Source of the DNA: Branchiostoma floridae
Lineage: Eukaryota; Chordata; Leptocardii; Amphioxiformes; Branchiostomatidae
Direction of reading: 5' to 3'
Assembly: GCF_000003815.2 (NCBI RefSeq)
Contig: NC_049990.1
Location: 1,665,819 to 1,727,818 of the forward strand
Length of the DNA stretch: 62,000 nt
The position numbers and the translations under genes were made by a program. Of this stretch, positions 1-11,956 are shown piece by piece (the first letter of the stretch is position 1; each line of letters begins with the position of its first letter). Under the pieces are notes generated by a model, which saw only the letters and a list, made by a program, of their open reading frames with translations, searched no databases and had not been told where the DNA came from.

Positions 1-126
1 TAAACTTTATACTTGTAACATGTGTAAGTGAGTTGAGCGTGAACCTCACCATACATTTATTATGCAATCTCGTTTGTGCATATACAAGATGCCATAGCCA
101 TGTAAAGTGAATGACAAAAAGCTTAC

Positions 127-1594
127 CCCCAGACATCTGGACTTCACAGAGCGTCAGTGTTCTGCGGGGTCCGGGAAGACGAACTCCCACGTACCGTCCC
201 CGCATGCCGTAACAGGAGACGGAAATGGACGGCTGGTTCGGCTGGAATTGCCAATCCATTCCACACTTGTGGTTCTCGCTGACAACCGGGGAATCCCCGA
301 TGTGGATGTTGAAGTGGTTGATTCGATCCCAATAGTTGTCCTGGCGGTTGTAGATGTCCACTCTGTAGTGAAGTAATGAAGAAAAATAAATGACACATGA
401 GTTTCATAAACTCACATTTTGGCCAACGTCACCTTATTTTCCCGGGGCCCGGTCGGGCTGTTTGCGGAAACGAAAAAAAAAAAAAAAAGATTATTCCAAT
501 AGATATGCACAAGGCATGCTGTTGAATTATGTTTGTTCCGTTTTATGTTTTGTTGTCTTTTATGTCGTACTTTTCGTTCCCTAAAACTGCCCCGCCGGGT
601 CCCTTTGTAGAAAAACTTGAAGTTATATCTCACTACTTAATTGGTGAAAAATGAAAAAAAAAAGTTTTGTTGTACACGTACCTGTCAATTATATGGGTTT
701 GACCAAGATCCACCCACCAGCTTGGGTTATCCTCTGTTGAAGTGAGTGAACAGGAACCAGCCGAGAAGTCAGTATTCAGGTTCCCGTCTACGGCAAGGCC
801 GGCAGGTGCATTCCTAGCGGTGCTTGTTTGGTTCGCTGGCTTGTTTAGAGCGATATTTTGACCTGCAGAAGAAGGATTAGGATTAAAAGTGTTATATTTA
901 CATCGATTCCTCAAGTTGTACAAATAGATTTCTTTTCCCAGGACAGGAAAGAGTATTTCGGGTCTAATATTCTTTCATATTTAATATTCTTTCATATTCA
1001 GATGATCCTGAAGAATGTAAATCACCATACACCTTGCATCATATCATGCTAAAACCGTACGCAAAGCGATACCGTCATTTGCTGCATAGAAATAAGGAGA
1101 AGAAAAGGCTTAATGTCAGACAAGGATTAAGGTGGCTGTCTGGATAAGAAAGTCGACCCCACTGATAAACCGGGACGGCGTGGGGGTGGGGGGGATGGAA
1201 CAAACTTAACCACGCCGCCTTTGCGACTGTCCTCTAGCCGTCACCTCCATTGGCTACATACTCGGTCGAAAATCAGAACTCTTCTTAGATCTCTTGCCAT
1301 AAGCAGACGAGAGATACTCCTGATTGTGAAAACAAAAATCAAATACCCTGACAACTATAAAGATTTAATCATTGCCACACCATCTCCCTCCAGGGAAAGT
1401 ACAAATAGTGGTCACAGTAAAAAGGAAAGGAATAGTGGACATCATCACTTAATAGTTTGAAGAATAAAAACGACAAGTCCCGGCGTCGAGAATAGACGGC
1501 GGCGTCCGGTGACTTTGTCACAAATTGTAAGCGTACCTTGTGCCGATCCCGGCCAGGCAAACACCGCTGCGATGAAGAGCAGAATCTTCCACAT
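127..1594 (-). CDS. Secreted F-type lectin protein, 5' part (gene runs off the left edge)
   Basis: Three exons are visible on the minus strand: 1594-1537 (Met plus signal peptide, MWKILLFIAAVFAWPGSAQ), 862-682 and 362-127. Joined, they encode a signal peptide and one complete F-type lectin (fucolectin) domain, with the family signatures AVDGN, AGSC, WWVDLG, HIGDSP, RYVGVRLPG and LTLCEVQ. Splice phases are 1, 2 and 1, the same as in the complete paralog at 8267-11825, so EGF exons should follow beyond position 1. F-type lectins are secreted proteins that bind fucose through one His and two Arg. Here both Arg of the R-x-D-x4-R motif are kept (NRQDNYWDR), but the vicinal Cys pair usually found in that loop is replaced by Asn-Tyr and the His position looks like Leu. 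Start choice: the only Met before the hydrophobic leader, matching the paralog. The domain assignment is firm; sugar binding is uncertain. Confidence 0.85.
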
Positions 1595-1675
1595 CTTTGT
1601 CGTCGGTTGCGCTTAGGTAGACTGTTACAGTAGTAAGTGTTGGGTTCCTTCTGTGAGCTACTACTGTGATATGAG

Positions 1676-1688
1676 GGCCTTATATGCA
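1676..1688 (-). promoter_or_regulatory. Possible TATA box of the left lectin gene
   Basis: On the minus strand GCATATAAGGCC lies about 90 bases upstream of the ATG at 1594. The paralog at 8267 has a TATA-like stretch at the same distance from its ATG. This is a motif match only. Confidence 0.3.
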
Positions 1689-2064
1689 GGGTGCTGAGCG
1701 CCGATTGGTCTGGGCCTTGGTAGGAAGTCAACATTACATCCTTGACTCCAAGGACAAGAAGTGCAAACTTTCCAAACCGTCACGAGGCAGACCAGGTGAC
1801 GATTGTGTTAAGTTGACATCTTTATAAAGATTGGTTGATGGCAATAACATTTACACCCAAAACACCCCTTTAGGTACTTATTCCTGCTTCGATGTACACC
1901 GGATCATTTTATTATGTTTCACTACCTTTCTTGGTAAGAGGTAGCTTCCAGTCTTCAATATGTCTTGCCTTAAAACATGGACGTTGCTATTTTATCAAAA
2001 ATGATGAGTTATCATAAAGTTGATCAGCTGACACTGATATTTCTGTTGTTTCCTGATAATATTC

Positions 2065-2760
2065 GTCCATGAACGGTCAGCCGGCCGGACACCTCCGCTC
2101 CACGCGAGGACGTTCATACATGTAGGATGTTTCCGAACTTACGATAACCTCAGGTCGTTGTTTTTGAAAACACACAACAGTTGTTTCGTTCCCAGCCACG
2201 TACTGAAAATACCTGGACACAGATTCTCGGCCTTAGAGTTTCAGCCTTAACCCCAAACGACTTTGCTAAAGCGACGTATGCAGTTCAATGAACTTTGCAG
2301 CTCCAGGCAGAATCTTACCCGTTGTTATAGCATTCATAAGACGGTGGACCCTTTGTAGTTACCAATCATTATATAGTTACAATACCAGTACGTTAAAATG
2401 TTACAATTAGCTTAGATATGTGGTCGTGAGATTCATTATTGACTACGCTAGTTACAGATGGATTCCGATAGGCACACCTATTAAAAGATTACATGTTCGT
2501 TTGTTCCAACATGCATATAACTCTATTACAAATAGTCATAGTAGAACTTTGTTACAACTAGTCAAATAAATATTGGATTGTAGTGGAAACTCCTGTCTGT
2601 ATCATTTCTGTAACTCAATCAGTGATAATAGAAGTCGTATATGCAGTATGATAAGATCTAGAATCTAGAATGTGTGTTTAATTTTGCCATAATATGAGTA
2701 TCGATACTGGTAAGATAAGGTTAAAAATATTTCAGCAAAAAAAAAAATGTTGATCTACGC
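2065..2760 (+). repeat. Segmental duplication, copy 1
   Basis: This stretch begins with GGTCAGCCGGCCGGACACCT and continues with the same order of sequence as 5440-6065: the AACCTCAGGTCGTTG block, the GTTTCGTTCCCAGCCACG block, and GATACTGGTAAGATAA near the end. Similarity continues intermittently to about 4770 (matching 6240-6800), interrupted by the piggyBac-like insertion. No coding exon was recognised in 1595-8266. Confidence 0.8.
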
Positions 2761-3168
2761 CGCGCAATTAGTAACTAAAAATCAAAAGGAGTGCCCACCA
2801 TCTTGGAATAAAAAAAGGGCGGTACAAGAAGTTAACTGCGTGCGAAAGAACTTGTATAAGTAACGCATGTCAACCATAACGACAAACAATGTCCGTCTCT
2901 TCAACGATTATTAAAAACCAAAGCTCGTTAAAGAGGCCACTAAATTTCGTCCTTGTGTGTGCGGTTACAGGCAAAAACTACTCTCCTAACATCACAAAAT
3001 CCACAAATTACAGACAAATTTGGGGTCCCTCGTCTCTCACTGTCTCAACCCAAATAGGCTACAGCTTAGAGTTAGCCTTTAGACTAGTCTTACTATCCGG
3101 CTATTTCGTGTTACTTGCAAGTATTCCACTGGCAAGAATGTGCAGCAAACTTGTTATTGAATAGTTGT

Positions 3169-4139
3169 TTAACCCTCAAACCACCGTATGGGGTCAAAAC
3201 TGACCCCAGGCGTATATCGATGTGTGCCATTATGGCATTTCTGGTCGAAAACAAATTTCCTTTCATGAGTTTGTTTGTATATATGTCCTATAACTTCTCA
3301 TACGTTTTTACCGAGATTGGCTCATTGTTGATTAAGTTATCCTAGAAAGTTTATGCATGGTCCAGTGGGGTCAAAACTGACCCCAGCATTTTTTTAAACA
3401 AACTTTTGCGACTCACACCTAAACTACTTAATGTAGGATCACGAAATTTTCAGAGAATGATGTACTTGTAAGCCACAGCTATTGTAACAACTTTTGTGCC
3501 TTTATCATGTTATATGACGACATTATGACGTCATCTACGTAATCTCGGCCGCCATCTTGGATTTTGGCTGATGACGTCATCAAATTAGCATAAATTATGA
3601 ATATTGAGTCATGAAATTTACGCTGAATTTCATAAGATGTGATAAACAATTGTTATTTGCTAAGAAAACCTTAAAACTTAAATGTTTAATACAGATTTAT
3701 AAAATTTCGTAATAAATATGTCTGTCAGAATTCCGTTGCCATGGCAACATGAGAAATGATGAACATACTTTGTTCACTGAAAATGTTTGCTTTCAACATT
3801 TTCTAAAAAGTTACCAAGTTTAGTGGCCCTAGCATAAGCTATTCAGGCGCTACACGACATTGAAGTTGGTACAGGCATCAAAAACCTCCTTCCCGGTCTG
3901 AATAGCGTTGGTGCAAAATGTGGTCCTCATGATCTTTTGCCTAAATTATGATAATGAGCTAGAAGTATTCTCACCTAATCATGTCAGACTGTCTCACATA
4001 GATTAATGAAACTATACATATATACAAATCACAAAAAGAGTCACACAAAAAACTGTATTCGTACAAAACGTTTTGGGGTCAGTTTTGACCCCATACGGTA
4101 ATCTACGTCACAAAAAAGCTACGGTGGTTTGAGGGTTAA
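3169..4139. mobile_element. Non-autonomous piggyBac-like element with TTAA target duplication
   Basis: TTAA at 3169-3172 and at 4136-4139 flank inverted termini: the left begins CCCTCAAACCACCGTA and the right ends with ACGGTGGTTTGAGGG. Just inside each terminus lies a palindromic GGGGTCAAAACTGACCCC block. The interior (~960 bp) has no transposase ORF. TTAA duplication with CCCT termini is the hallmark of piggyBac elements. The paralogous segment near 6320-6350 lacks the insertion and so acts as an empty site. Confidence 0.85.
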
Positions 4140-5023
4140 CCCTTTATGTATCCCTTTTTTACTTGCGTACGTACGCGTCTCTAGCATTGCGGTTTGCATA
4201 GTGATAACCTTGAAGTAAAGGTCAATCTGCAGCGGGCCAGCTGCCCAATTGTTAACTCATGTCATTAATGAATAACCTGAAAACGGTTTCATTTTTTAAA
4301 GACTCTGCAATAAAAACAAATGACACTAAAAAGGGGAGTCTGATTGTTTCTTGGGGTAAAACGCTGCATAAAAGATAGTATTGGCTCATTGAAAAGAATC
4401 AAGGGAATAGAATTAACGCGTGCTCACACGGATATTGCGAATTATGCAGCGAAGTCTTATTAAATCGTTCGATTGGTCAGGCGAGAGCAGTCCTGATTCC
4501 TTGCCATATGGACCCAGTCCTGTAAGCGGTGCTTTACTCTAGTCTCTACCAGACTGGCTACGCTGGTCATTATAGGGAAAATTATTTGCCAGGGAAGTTT
4601 TGCTACGGAGGGTAACCATGAACCTAAGCGTGGACTGGCTACCCTGGACAATTTCTAGATTCTTTTGCCGAATTCTACAATCCTCGTATACCTGTAGGAA
4701 GGCCTGGTGGAGGTTAGGTTCGATCCCAGGGCCGTCCCCGGCTCGGATATTTGTAAAACATCCTGTTTATCATTTCAGGTGGTGACGTAAAGCCGAAGGC
4801 TCCGTGTATGAGGATAACACACAGTTTATAGGAAGAGTAGATATCAGACAGTAATTGCCCTAGGTGTGGCCGTAGGAGGACTAGGTTATGAGCCGCTTAC
4901 ACCGGGAAGGACCCTTGCTCCTTTGAATAAGCGTATGGCGGGATCTTTTAAAAATGTGCCAGACCTTGTACATGATAGAAAAGTCGTGTAGATTGACTTT
5001 TCAAGGAAAGACACTCGGTGGCA

Positions 5024-5095
5024 TATCAACGGATTTGAACCCAGGACTTCTGCGTTATTGGCAAACACCCTGCCGTTACACGACACGATTAGACT
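5024..5095 (-). mobile_element. tRNA-derived SINE fragment
   Basis: Read on the minus strand, GTGTAACGGCAGGGTG resembles a pol III A box and GGTTCAAATCC is a perfect B box about 35 bases later. The same unit recurs at 6886-6965 in the duplicated segment. It does not fold as a full tRNA by eye, so SINE head rather than tRNA gene. Confidence 0.55.
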
Positions 5096-5329
5096 TATCC
5101 TAGGGTCACCACTTTTTAAAACCGGGGCCAGCAGGGCGGGATGTTTGCAGAAACTAAAAATGAAACTGTTCATCATTCATGGAATACACATAAATCATGA
5201 TTCTAATTTTCTGTGTGTTTTCTTGTGTCACATTATACTTATCGTTTCCGAAAGCTGCCTGGCCAGGCTCCGATTTGGAAATGTGACCAAAGCATGCCCC
5301 GGGGCCCCGGGATTCTCGGGTTACAATAA

Positions 5330-6065
5330 AAGAGGTTGCTTATGTGGATCCGCTGACATTACTCCTTTACTCTCTAACGAGTATAAACGCGTGATATTTT
5401 TGCCCTGTCTTAAGTCATGTCAATAATATTTGCCCATGATGGCATGAACGGTCAGCCGGCCGGGCACCTCCGCTATAAGCGAGGACGTTCATAGGATGTT
5501 TCCGAACTTACGATAACCTCAGGTCGTTGTTTTTGAAAACACACAACAGTTGTTTCGTTCCCAGCCACGTACTGAAAATACCTGGACACAGATCCTCGGC
5601 CTTAGAGTTTCAGCGTAAGTCCCCAAACGACTTTGCTAAAGCAACGTAAGCAGTGCGATGAACTTTGCAGTTCCAGGCATAATCTTACCCGTTGTTACAG
5701 CATTCATGAAACTGTTCACCGTACGAAGTTGCCAACCATAATTATATAGTTACAGTATTTATATGTTGAATGTTTCACTTAGCTTATATATTTACACGGA
5801 TAATTCATTTTTGACTAGTTACCGATGGATTTTGTTCTAACATGTACATAAATATATTACAAATAGTCATAGAAAAGCTTTGTTAGAACTAGTCAAAGAA
5901 ACATTAGATTGTAGTAGGAAGTCCTGCCTGTGCCATTCTTATAACTCACTCAGTGATAAAGAAAGTCGAATATGCAGTATGATAAGATATATCTGATTTG
6001 ATATCCATTTAAAACTTTCTATCATAATGTGAATATCGATACTGGTAAGATAATGTTTTATAGGA
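5330..6065 (+). repeat. Segmental duplication, copy 2
   Basis: Direct copy of 2065-2760, preceded by a block (5330-5440) containing AACGCGTGATATTTTTGCCC that is shared with 7190-7300. Indels and substitutions are spread throughout, so the duplication is old. Confidence 0.8.
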
Positions 6066-6885
6066 CTTGGAAGTTACATGCATGCGAAATATCTTGCATA
6101 TACTGCACGTCAAATACAATGGAAGACAAAACACATAATAGAATATTAAAGTCCTTCAATTTCTACACTTTCGGTAAAAAAAGTCAAATCCAAGACGTTA
6201 CTTTAGAGCAAATCGTTAGACTAGAGTAGACACTTGCCATGTTGTTCTACATTATTTGTTAGTCCCTTTCGTGTTACTTACAATTGGCCCACGGGAAAGA
6301 ATTTGTAATAAACTTATTATTGATCAATTGTCTAAATGTAGCCAATTTTTTACTTATGCACGCGTATCTAGAATTACGACCGGCTTTGCGGTTTGCATTG
6401 TGGTAACATTGCAGTAAACGCCAATAAACCGCGGGGTCAGCTGTCCGACGGCTGACTTGTGTCATTAATGAGTAACCTTCCAGCGTTTTCATTTTTGAAA
6501 GACTGCAATTTAGTTTACACTTGTCACCATTGTTATCTATACCAAATTACTTTACTTTATGTATGTCTACTATACCTTCTGTATGCTTCATGTTGCAATT
6601 AGCCCTCGGGCAAGAACTTGCAAATAAACTCTCATTAAAGGCAAATGGCACGGAAAACAGGAGTCTGCTTCTTTCATGTTATAAAACGGTCCATTAAAGA
6701 TAGTATTAATTTTGCTCATTGAAACAAAATTAGGGCATAAAATGGACGCGTGGTCAAACGGATGTAGGGAAGTATTGAATCGTTGGATTGCTTTCTGATT
6801 CTTTGCCCTTGGACCCAGTTCTGTAATTATTGTAGTGGGGGTTCAAAAACGTAAGCCGTGCAAAGTGACTTTCCAAGGACACACA

Positions 6886-6965
6886 CTCGGTGGCATACCA
6901 ACGGATTTGAACCCAGGACTCCTGGGTTATGGACAAGTACCCTGCCGTTACACGACACGACCAGA
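6886..6965 (-). mobile_element. tRNA-derived SINE fragment, second copy
   Basis: Same sequence family as 5024-5095, with the GGTTCAAATCC B box and GTGTAACGGCAGGGTA on the minus strand. It sits in the corresponding place of the duplicated segment. Confidence 0.55.
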
Positions 6966-7189
6966 CTCATTCTGCGGTCACACATTTCCAAACCGGAGAG
7001 TATACTAAACATGCGGAAACTAACCATGAAACTGTTTATCATGTAAGATACACAAATTATGCTTCTGAATGATTTCTATGTTCTGTGAGGTTTGTTGTCT
7101 ACATTATACTTATAATTTCCAAAAGCTGCCTGGAAGGGGCCCCGATTTGGAAATGTGATAAAATCATGCTTTCAGGATTCTCGGTTTAA

Positions 7190-7480
7190 CTCACAGTTAA
7201 ATTCAGACAAGATGTGGATCAGCTGATATATTTCTTTTCCTCTTGTCAGCTTGAATTGTGTGATATTTTTGTCCTGTCTTAAGTCATGTCAGTAACATTT
7301 GTCCATGAGCGGTCAGCCGGCCGGACGCCTCCGCTCCATTCGAGGACGTTCATAGGATGCGTCCAAACTCACGATAACCTCGGGGCTATGGTTCTGACTG
7401 ACAAACACACAGCAGTTGTTTCGTTCCCAGCCATGCACGTACTGAAAATGTCTGAACACAGTGCCACCTTTGAGGTTTAC
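7190..7480 (+). repeat. Segmental duplication, third (partial) copy
   Basis: Contains GGTCAGCCGGCCGGACGCCT and the TTGTTTCGTTCCCAGCCATG block seen in copies 1 and 2, then diverges after about 7480. Confidence 0.7.
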
Positions 7481-7704
7481 ACAGTGATACCTGTAAAGGA
7501 AAGACCAATCAACAGCTTTCCGATCGCTAACATGCCTTATTAATGAGTAACTTGAAAATGGTTTCATTTTTGAAAGAGTCTGTGTGGAAAGGTCAAAAAG
7601 CAACGCAACGCCCTGTGGTCATATATTTATGTGCGATGCTGGTAAAAAAAATTCTTCGTGTTTTCAGTCAGAAACCTATTCCGTCACGATATACAGTAGG
7701 TCTG

Positions 7705-7840
7705 TAGACATTCGGCTGACCGTTCATGGATAAATATTCAAGAACAGACAAAAATATCACGCGTTTTTACGCTCTAGAGACGAAAAGAGCCTTGTCCGCT
7801 GATAGCTGATTCACATAAGCATCAACTTGTCTGAAAGTAA
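7705..7840 (-). repeat. Inverted copy of the segmental duplication
   Basis: CGGCTGACCGTTCATGGATA, followed by AAAAATATCACGCGT, is the reverse complement of the block at 5340-5460 and 7260-7320. It lies about 430 bases upstream of the lectin gene. Confidence 0.65.
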
Positions 7841-8173
7841 AACTAAACAATTATCTTCAAAACTACGGACGTCTGTGGTTGAGTTTAAGCCAAATTGGAG
7901 ACAAAAGACTTCCCTCGAGCCAACGAAGCGAATAAAGTGGAACGATATGAAATGACCCGGTCTACATTGAATCAGACATGGATATGTTTTGGGAATATTG
8001 TTGGTATAAATGTTTTGGGCATCACCAGTCTTCGTTCGTACTGTTACGTCATCTCAACACGCTTATCACCTGATTTGCCACGTGGCCGATTCGAGTGTGC
8101 ACTACTCGCCTTTGGGGTCAAGGATGTCCTGTTGACTTGGTTACGTCCTATCAAGGCCCGCATGAATCAATAC

Positions 8174-8181
8174 TTTATATC
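8174..8181 (+). promoter_or_regulatory. Possible TATA box of the complete lectin gene
   Basis: CTTTATATCC lies about 90 bases upstream of the ATG at 8267, the same spacing as in the divergent paralog. Motif match only. Confidence 0.3.
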
Positions 8182-8266
8182 CTCTGACCCTTAGCCTAAA
8201 GAGGTAGAAAACAGACCAAAACCAACACCGTTACCCCAGTCTAACTCAGCTCAACAGTCAGCAAAG

Positions 8267-11200
8267 ATGTGGAAGTTTCTGTTGCTCATCGTGACGGTGA
8301 TCGTCTGGCCGGGATCGGCACAAGGTAGACTTTTTATTTCTGACGTAACTAGAAGCAAAGGTCCCAATAATAGGAATATTTCAGGGCATAGCCCGATTGG
8401 GATTGAAATTTTGGTATGATTTTCGACACCGGGAATTGCCGTTTTCCTTGTGACTTGAAAAGTGACGGTGTCCTACTAGTATTTAGTAACTTCTATTTTA
8501 TAATTACTGTCACCGCTACTAGTATTGTACCGTCTAAGAAAACAACCCCCTTTTCTGGAGAGGGGTACGTAGTGTAATGTTACTATGACATTTCTTATCA
8601 TAATCCTTCCTCTTGTGGCAGGCCATAACGTCGCCCAGGACAAGCCTGCGTTCCAGACCAGCACCAACCCGACCCTCGGGGCTGCCGGCAATGCCGTAGA
8701 TGGGAACACCAATACCGACTACTTCGCTGGTTCCTGCGCGTCTACTTTAGAAGACAGTTACCCAGCCTGGTGGGTGGATCTTGGTGAAACGCATTTTATT
8801 GACAGGTACGTGGACGGCAAAACTGTCGAGTAGTGAAATATGAGCTTGACCGTACAACCGGCAAGCTGAGTTACTAAAAAGCCAAGTTTCATTAGTTTGT
8901 ATTCATTTTGTACAGAGTGAACATCTTCTACCGTCAGGACTGTTGTGGGGGGCAACTAGATCCATTCGAAATCCACATCGGGGATTCTCCAAGGGTCACC
9001 GAGAACTTCAAGTGTAGAGGGCCCCATCACATCGACCCGCACCAGCCTTCCACTACCGTCATGTGTTACGGCATGAAGGGACGGTACGTGGGCATCCGTC
9101 TTCCCGGACCCTTCCGAACACTGACCCTGTGTGAAGTCCAAGTAGAGGGGGGTAGGCCTTTTTTCTTCATTCACTGTACGTTATATGAGAATGGTATGAA
9201 ATTTGAGACAGATGTTGTTGAGACTGAAATATCTCAATTTTCAATTGAAGTCAATGCTATCACGTTGACTAAGTTGAGGAATACATTTACATTTCTTTCT
9301 TGTTCATTTGTTCTCCTCACATTACGCTAATGCGTAATGTTATTCAATCATTGAGCAATCACATATTTAAGTCATTGCAACATCTCAGTATTGTTAAGAC
9401 TGGTTTTGCCCGCCTTGGCTAATTAACTGGCCAGGCAAATTTCTGGTATAATAAATGTTTACCTGGTGACTATCTTATAAAATCTTTGATAACTGGTCAA
9501 CTATCATGCCCATCAGATATAGTCTGACTACATTGGTTTCACATAAATGTTATTAATATTAGATTATAAGAATAATAAGCACTGCTGCATTTTATCACAT
9601 TTAGGCTCTTGGCGCATCGCTCAGGTATATCTAATTGAAGTAAATTTGGTATGTATGTATTTGTTGATAAGTACTCTACAACAAAAGGGGGGTACATGCT
9701 TGCTTATTTACAGGTAATTCTTTCAAAATCTAGCAGAATATAATATTTCTGAACGATGGACAAAATGGGCCTTTCTGCTGCCACAGCAATTCCGTTTGTA
9801 AGGAAAGTAAGGCTAATCAGTGGCTATTTCTTATGCTATTATGTCTTAGGTAAAGTTTGCTTTTTTTTCAGAAATTGATGACTGCGTATCCTCCCCATGT
9901 GTCCATGGAACCTGTTACGATGCTATCGGAACCTACACCTGTTTTTGTGAAAGCGGCTGGGGAGGAACCAACTGTGATACCAGTAAGTGACGAAGTGATG
10001 ACAAATTAAATACTGCTCAAATTTTTAATTATTTGGTTTTTAAAATGAGACAATTACAAAGGTTAAGTGTACATTTTAAGATAATAATTCTCCAAATTGA
10101 GTGAAAAGTTTTTGTTTATGATTCGAAAATGAAAGAGTGTGTATCCCAGGACACCCCCCTTTATTGGAACCTGTGCTGCCGAGGGAGGGGCAGTGTTTGG
10201 CAAGAGACAAAAAGCAGCCCCCCCCCCCGAACTTGCTGATGTAGAGTGATAGTGGCGGTGATAATCATTATGGTAGGAATTATGAGAAGGATGACGTAGA
10301 TGACAAATTGCCATATAGCACTACATAATACCTGTGAATTATTAAATTATTAAATGTAAATTGACTGCACGCCTACCTCTTATTCGCACGAACCCTGTAC
10401 TGTTGGTTTGAAGAGCTACACCTGCAGCTGTGAGAACGTACGGCTGGGCAGGACAGGACTGTGATCAGGGTCTGTCCTAACCGAATATACTCACACAGAA
10501 CCCAAAACAGTACTTCCGTCGATAGTGAATCTCCTTTCCAGATGGAGATAACAAAATCACTGTGTTGTGTTATATCATGATATCTATACATTGTTTCAGA
10601 CATCGATGACTGCGCGTCCTCTCCTTGTGTACACGGAATTTGTACGGACGGAGTTGGGAGCTACACCTGTAGCTGTGAGACCGGCTGGACAGGACAGGAC
10701 TGTGATCAAGGTTGGTACATCCCCAACACATATACGGTGCTTCTTTACAGCCAAACAAATAAACGATAAACATCTAAAAAAAGCAGTACTTCAATACCTA
10801 TCCATATACCAAATAAAACTTAAACAACACAGGCACAAGCAGGGTAACCCACAAAATGACCTTGGAGACGTGTGTGTGTAAATAGACTATTGACTATTGA
10901 ATAATGTTGGAATGCCGGAGAATGTGGTCATACTGCAGCTTGAATACATTTAGAATGCCTTTCGATATTTGTTTTTCATGCTCGAAACTCCCCTCCCATG
11001 GCCTGAATATGTTCTATAATGTTTCATCGCTTCTTGGCTTTACCGCAGGGATGCTGAACGTGATTGAATTCATCTATGCATCTATCGTATTTGTTCGACT
11101 GGAGTAGATTCAGTCAATTTTGGGACCCCAAGGCAAATGTACCTTCTTGCCATACTCGGATAGCCTGGCGTCCAGCCTTGTTCGCTTTGGTCCGCTTCCG

Positions 11201-11825
11201 GCCCAACCCGGGCAGCGACCTTCGGGAGCGAACTAAACCGAACAAGGATGAACTCCAGGCTAATACAGGGACTGTTACAAAATTTGACCATTCGTCCTGA
11301 CCATTTTCCTGTCTTCTTTTTTCTGGGGGTGATATTTAGACATTGACTGGTGTCACCCAAACCCGTGTCCCGACGGCCTTGAGTGCTTTGACTTAGGGCC
11401 GCATTACCATTGCAATTGTGAGTACAGTATTCGTTGAAATGTCAGAGCAAGCAATCCGAATCACGGATCAGCATGAAATAAAAACCTACATTTCATTGAT
11501 ACTAACAGTGATCATCATCATCATCAGGTTATATACTCAATCAGCGAGTTGGGAAAAAGTGATACTGACATTGACATTACATTTTAGGCAACATACGATT
11601 TTTATGCATAATTTGAAATGCAGTACCAGTTCATGATTCATGTTTTTAGTTTATCATATTTGCATGAAAAGCAATTGATAACATTGCCTGTGTGAAAACT
11701 GTATCCATTTAGACCCACATCATCACGGCCGCGGGTTCCCATACAAGTGCAACAGCGCCTCCTGTCCGGACGGCATGTACTGCATCTCCAAAGGCGTGGC
11801 CTCGTTTTCATGCATGCCCGAGTGA
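8267..11825 (+). CDS. Secreted F-type lectin / EGF-domain protein (complete, 296 aa)
   Basis: Exons 8267-8324, 8622-8805, 8916-9151, 9872-9982, 10600-10710, 11340-11417 and 11713-11825 (stop TGA) join without a frame break to 297 codons. Order: signal peptide (MWKFLLLIVTVIVWPGSAQ), one F-type lectin domain (AVDGN, AGSC, WWVDLG, HIGDSP, RYVGIRLPG, LTLCEVQ), two EGF modules on phase 1-1 exons (each starts IDDC and ends W-x-G-x-x-CD), then two short modules sharing CPDGxxCxxxGxxxxxC. In the lectin loop the first Arg and the Cys pair are kept (RQDCC) but the second Arg is Gln and the His position is Ser, so canonical fucose binding may be weak or lost. No TM segment: the product should be extracellular. 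Paralog of, and head to head with, the gene at 127-1594. A broken EGF exon lies in intron 4. Confidence 0.88.
10355..10470 (+). pseudogene. Decayed EGF exon inside the lectin gene
   Basis: Between the two EGF exons lies sequence clearly related to the exon at 10600-10710: it shares AGCTACACCTGCAGCTGTGAGA and GGACAGGACTGTGATCA, but the start is degraded and indels break the frame. It shows that this gene once had, or transiently gained, a third EGF module. Confidence 0.75.
11161..11262. mobile_element. Foldback MITE in intron 5 of the lectin gene
   Basis: TAGCCTGGCGTCCAGCCTTG at the left is the imperfect reverse complement of CAAGGATGAACTCCAGGCTA at the right, and the arms pair nearly to the middle. 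No ORF inside. Confidence 0.75.
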
Positions 11826-11950
11826 CGTCAAAGCCAAGGCCTCCCACGTGACAACAATCAGCCTATCGCCGCTTCATGCATGTCTTAAAGATGTCTAATT
11901 TAGAGTCTACCTTGAGACAAAAGTACCACATAAGGAGAAGGCACTAGATC

Positions 11951-11956
11951 AATAAA
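11951..11956 (+). terminator. Polyadenylation signal of the lectin gene
   Basis: AATAAA lies 126 bases after the stop codon of the lectin/EGF gene. Confidence 0.6.

Noticed and set aside
5024-5095. tRNA gene
   Set aside because: The A and B boxes are present but a cloverleaf with acceptor stem is not evident, and the unit is repeated with its flanks, so SINE is more likely.
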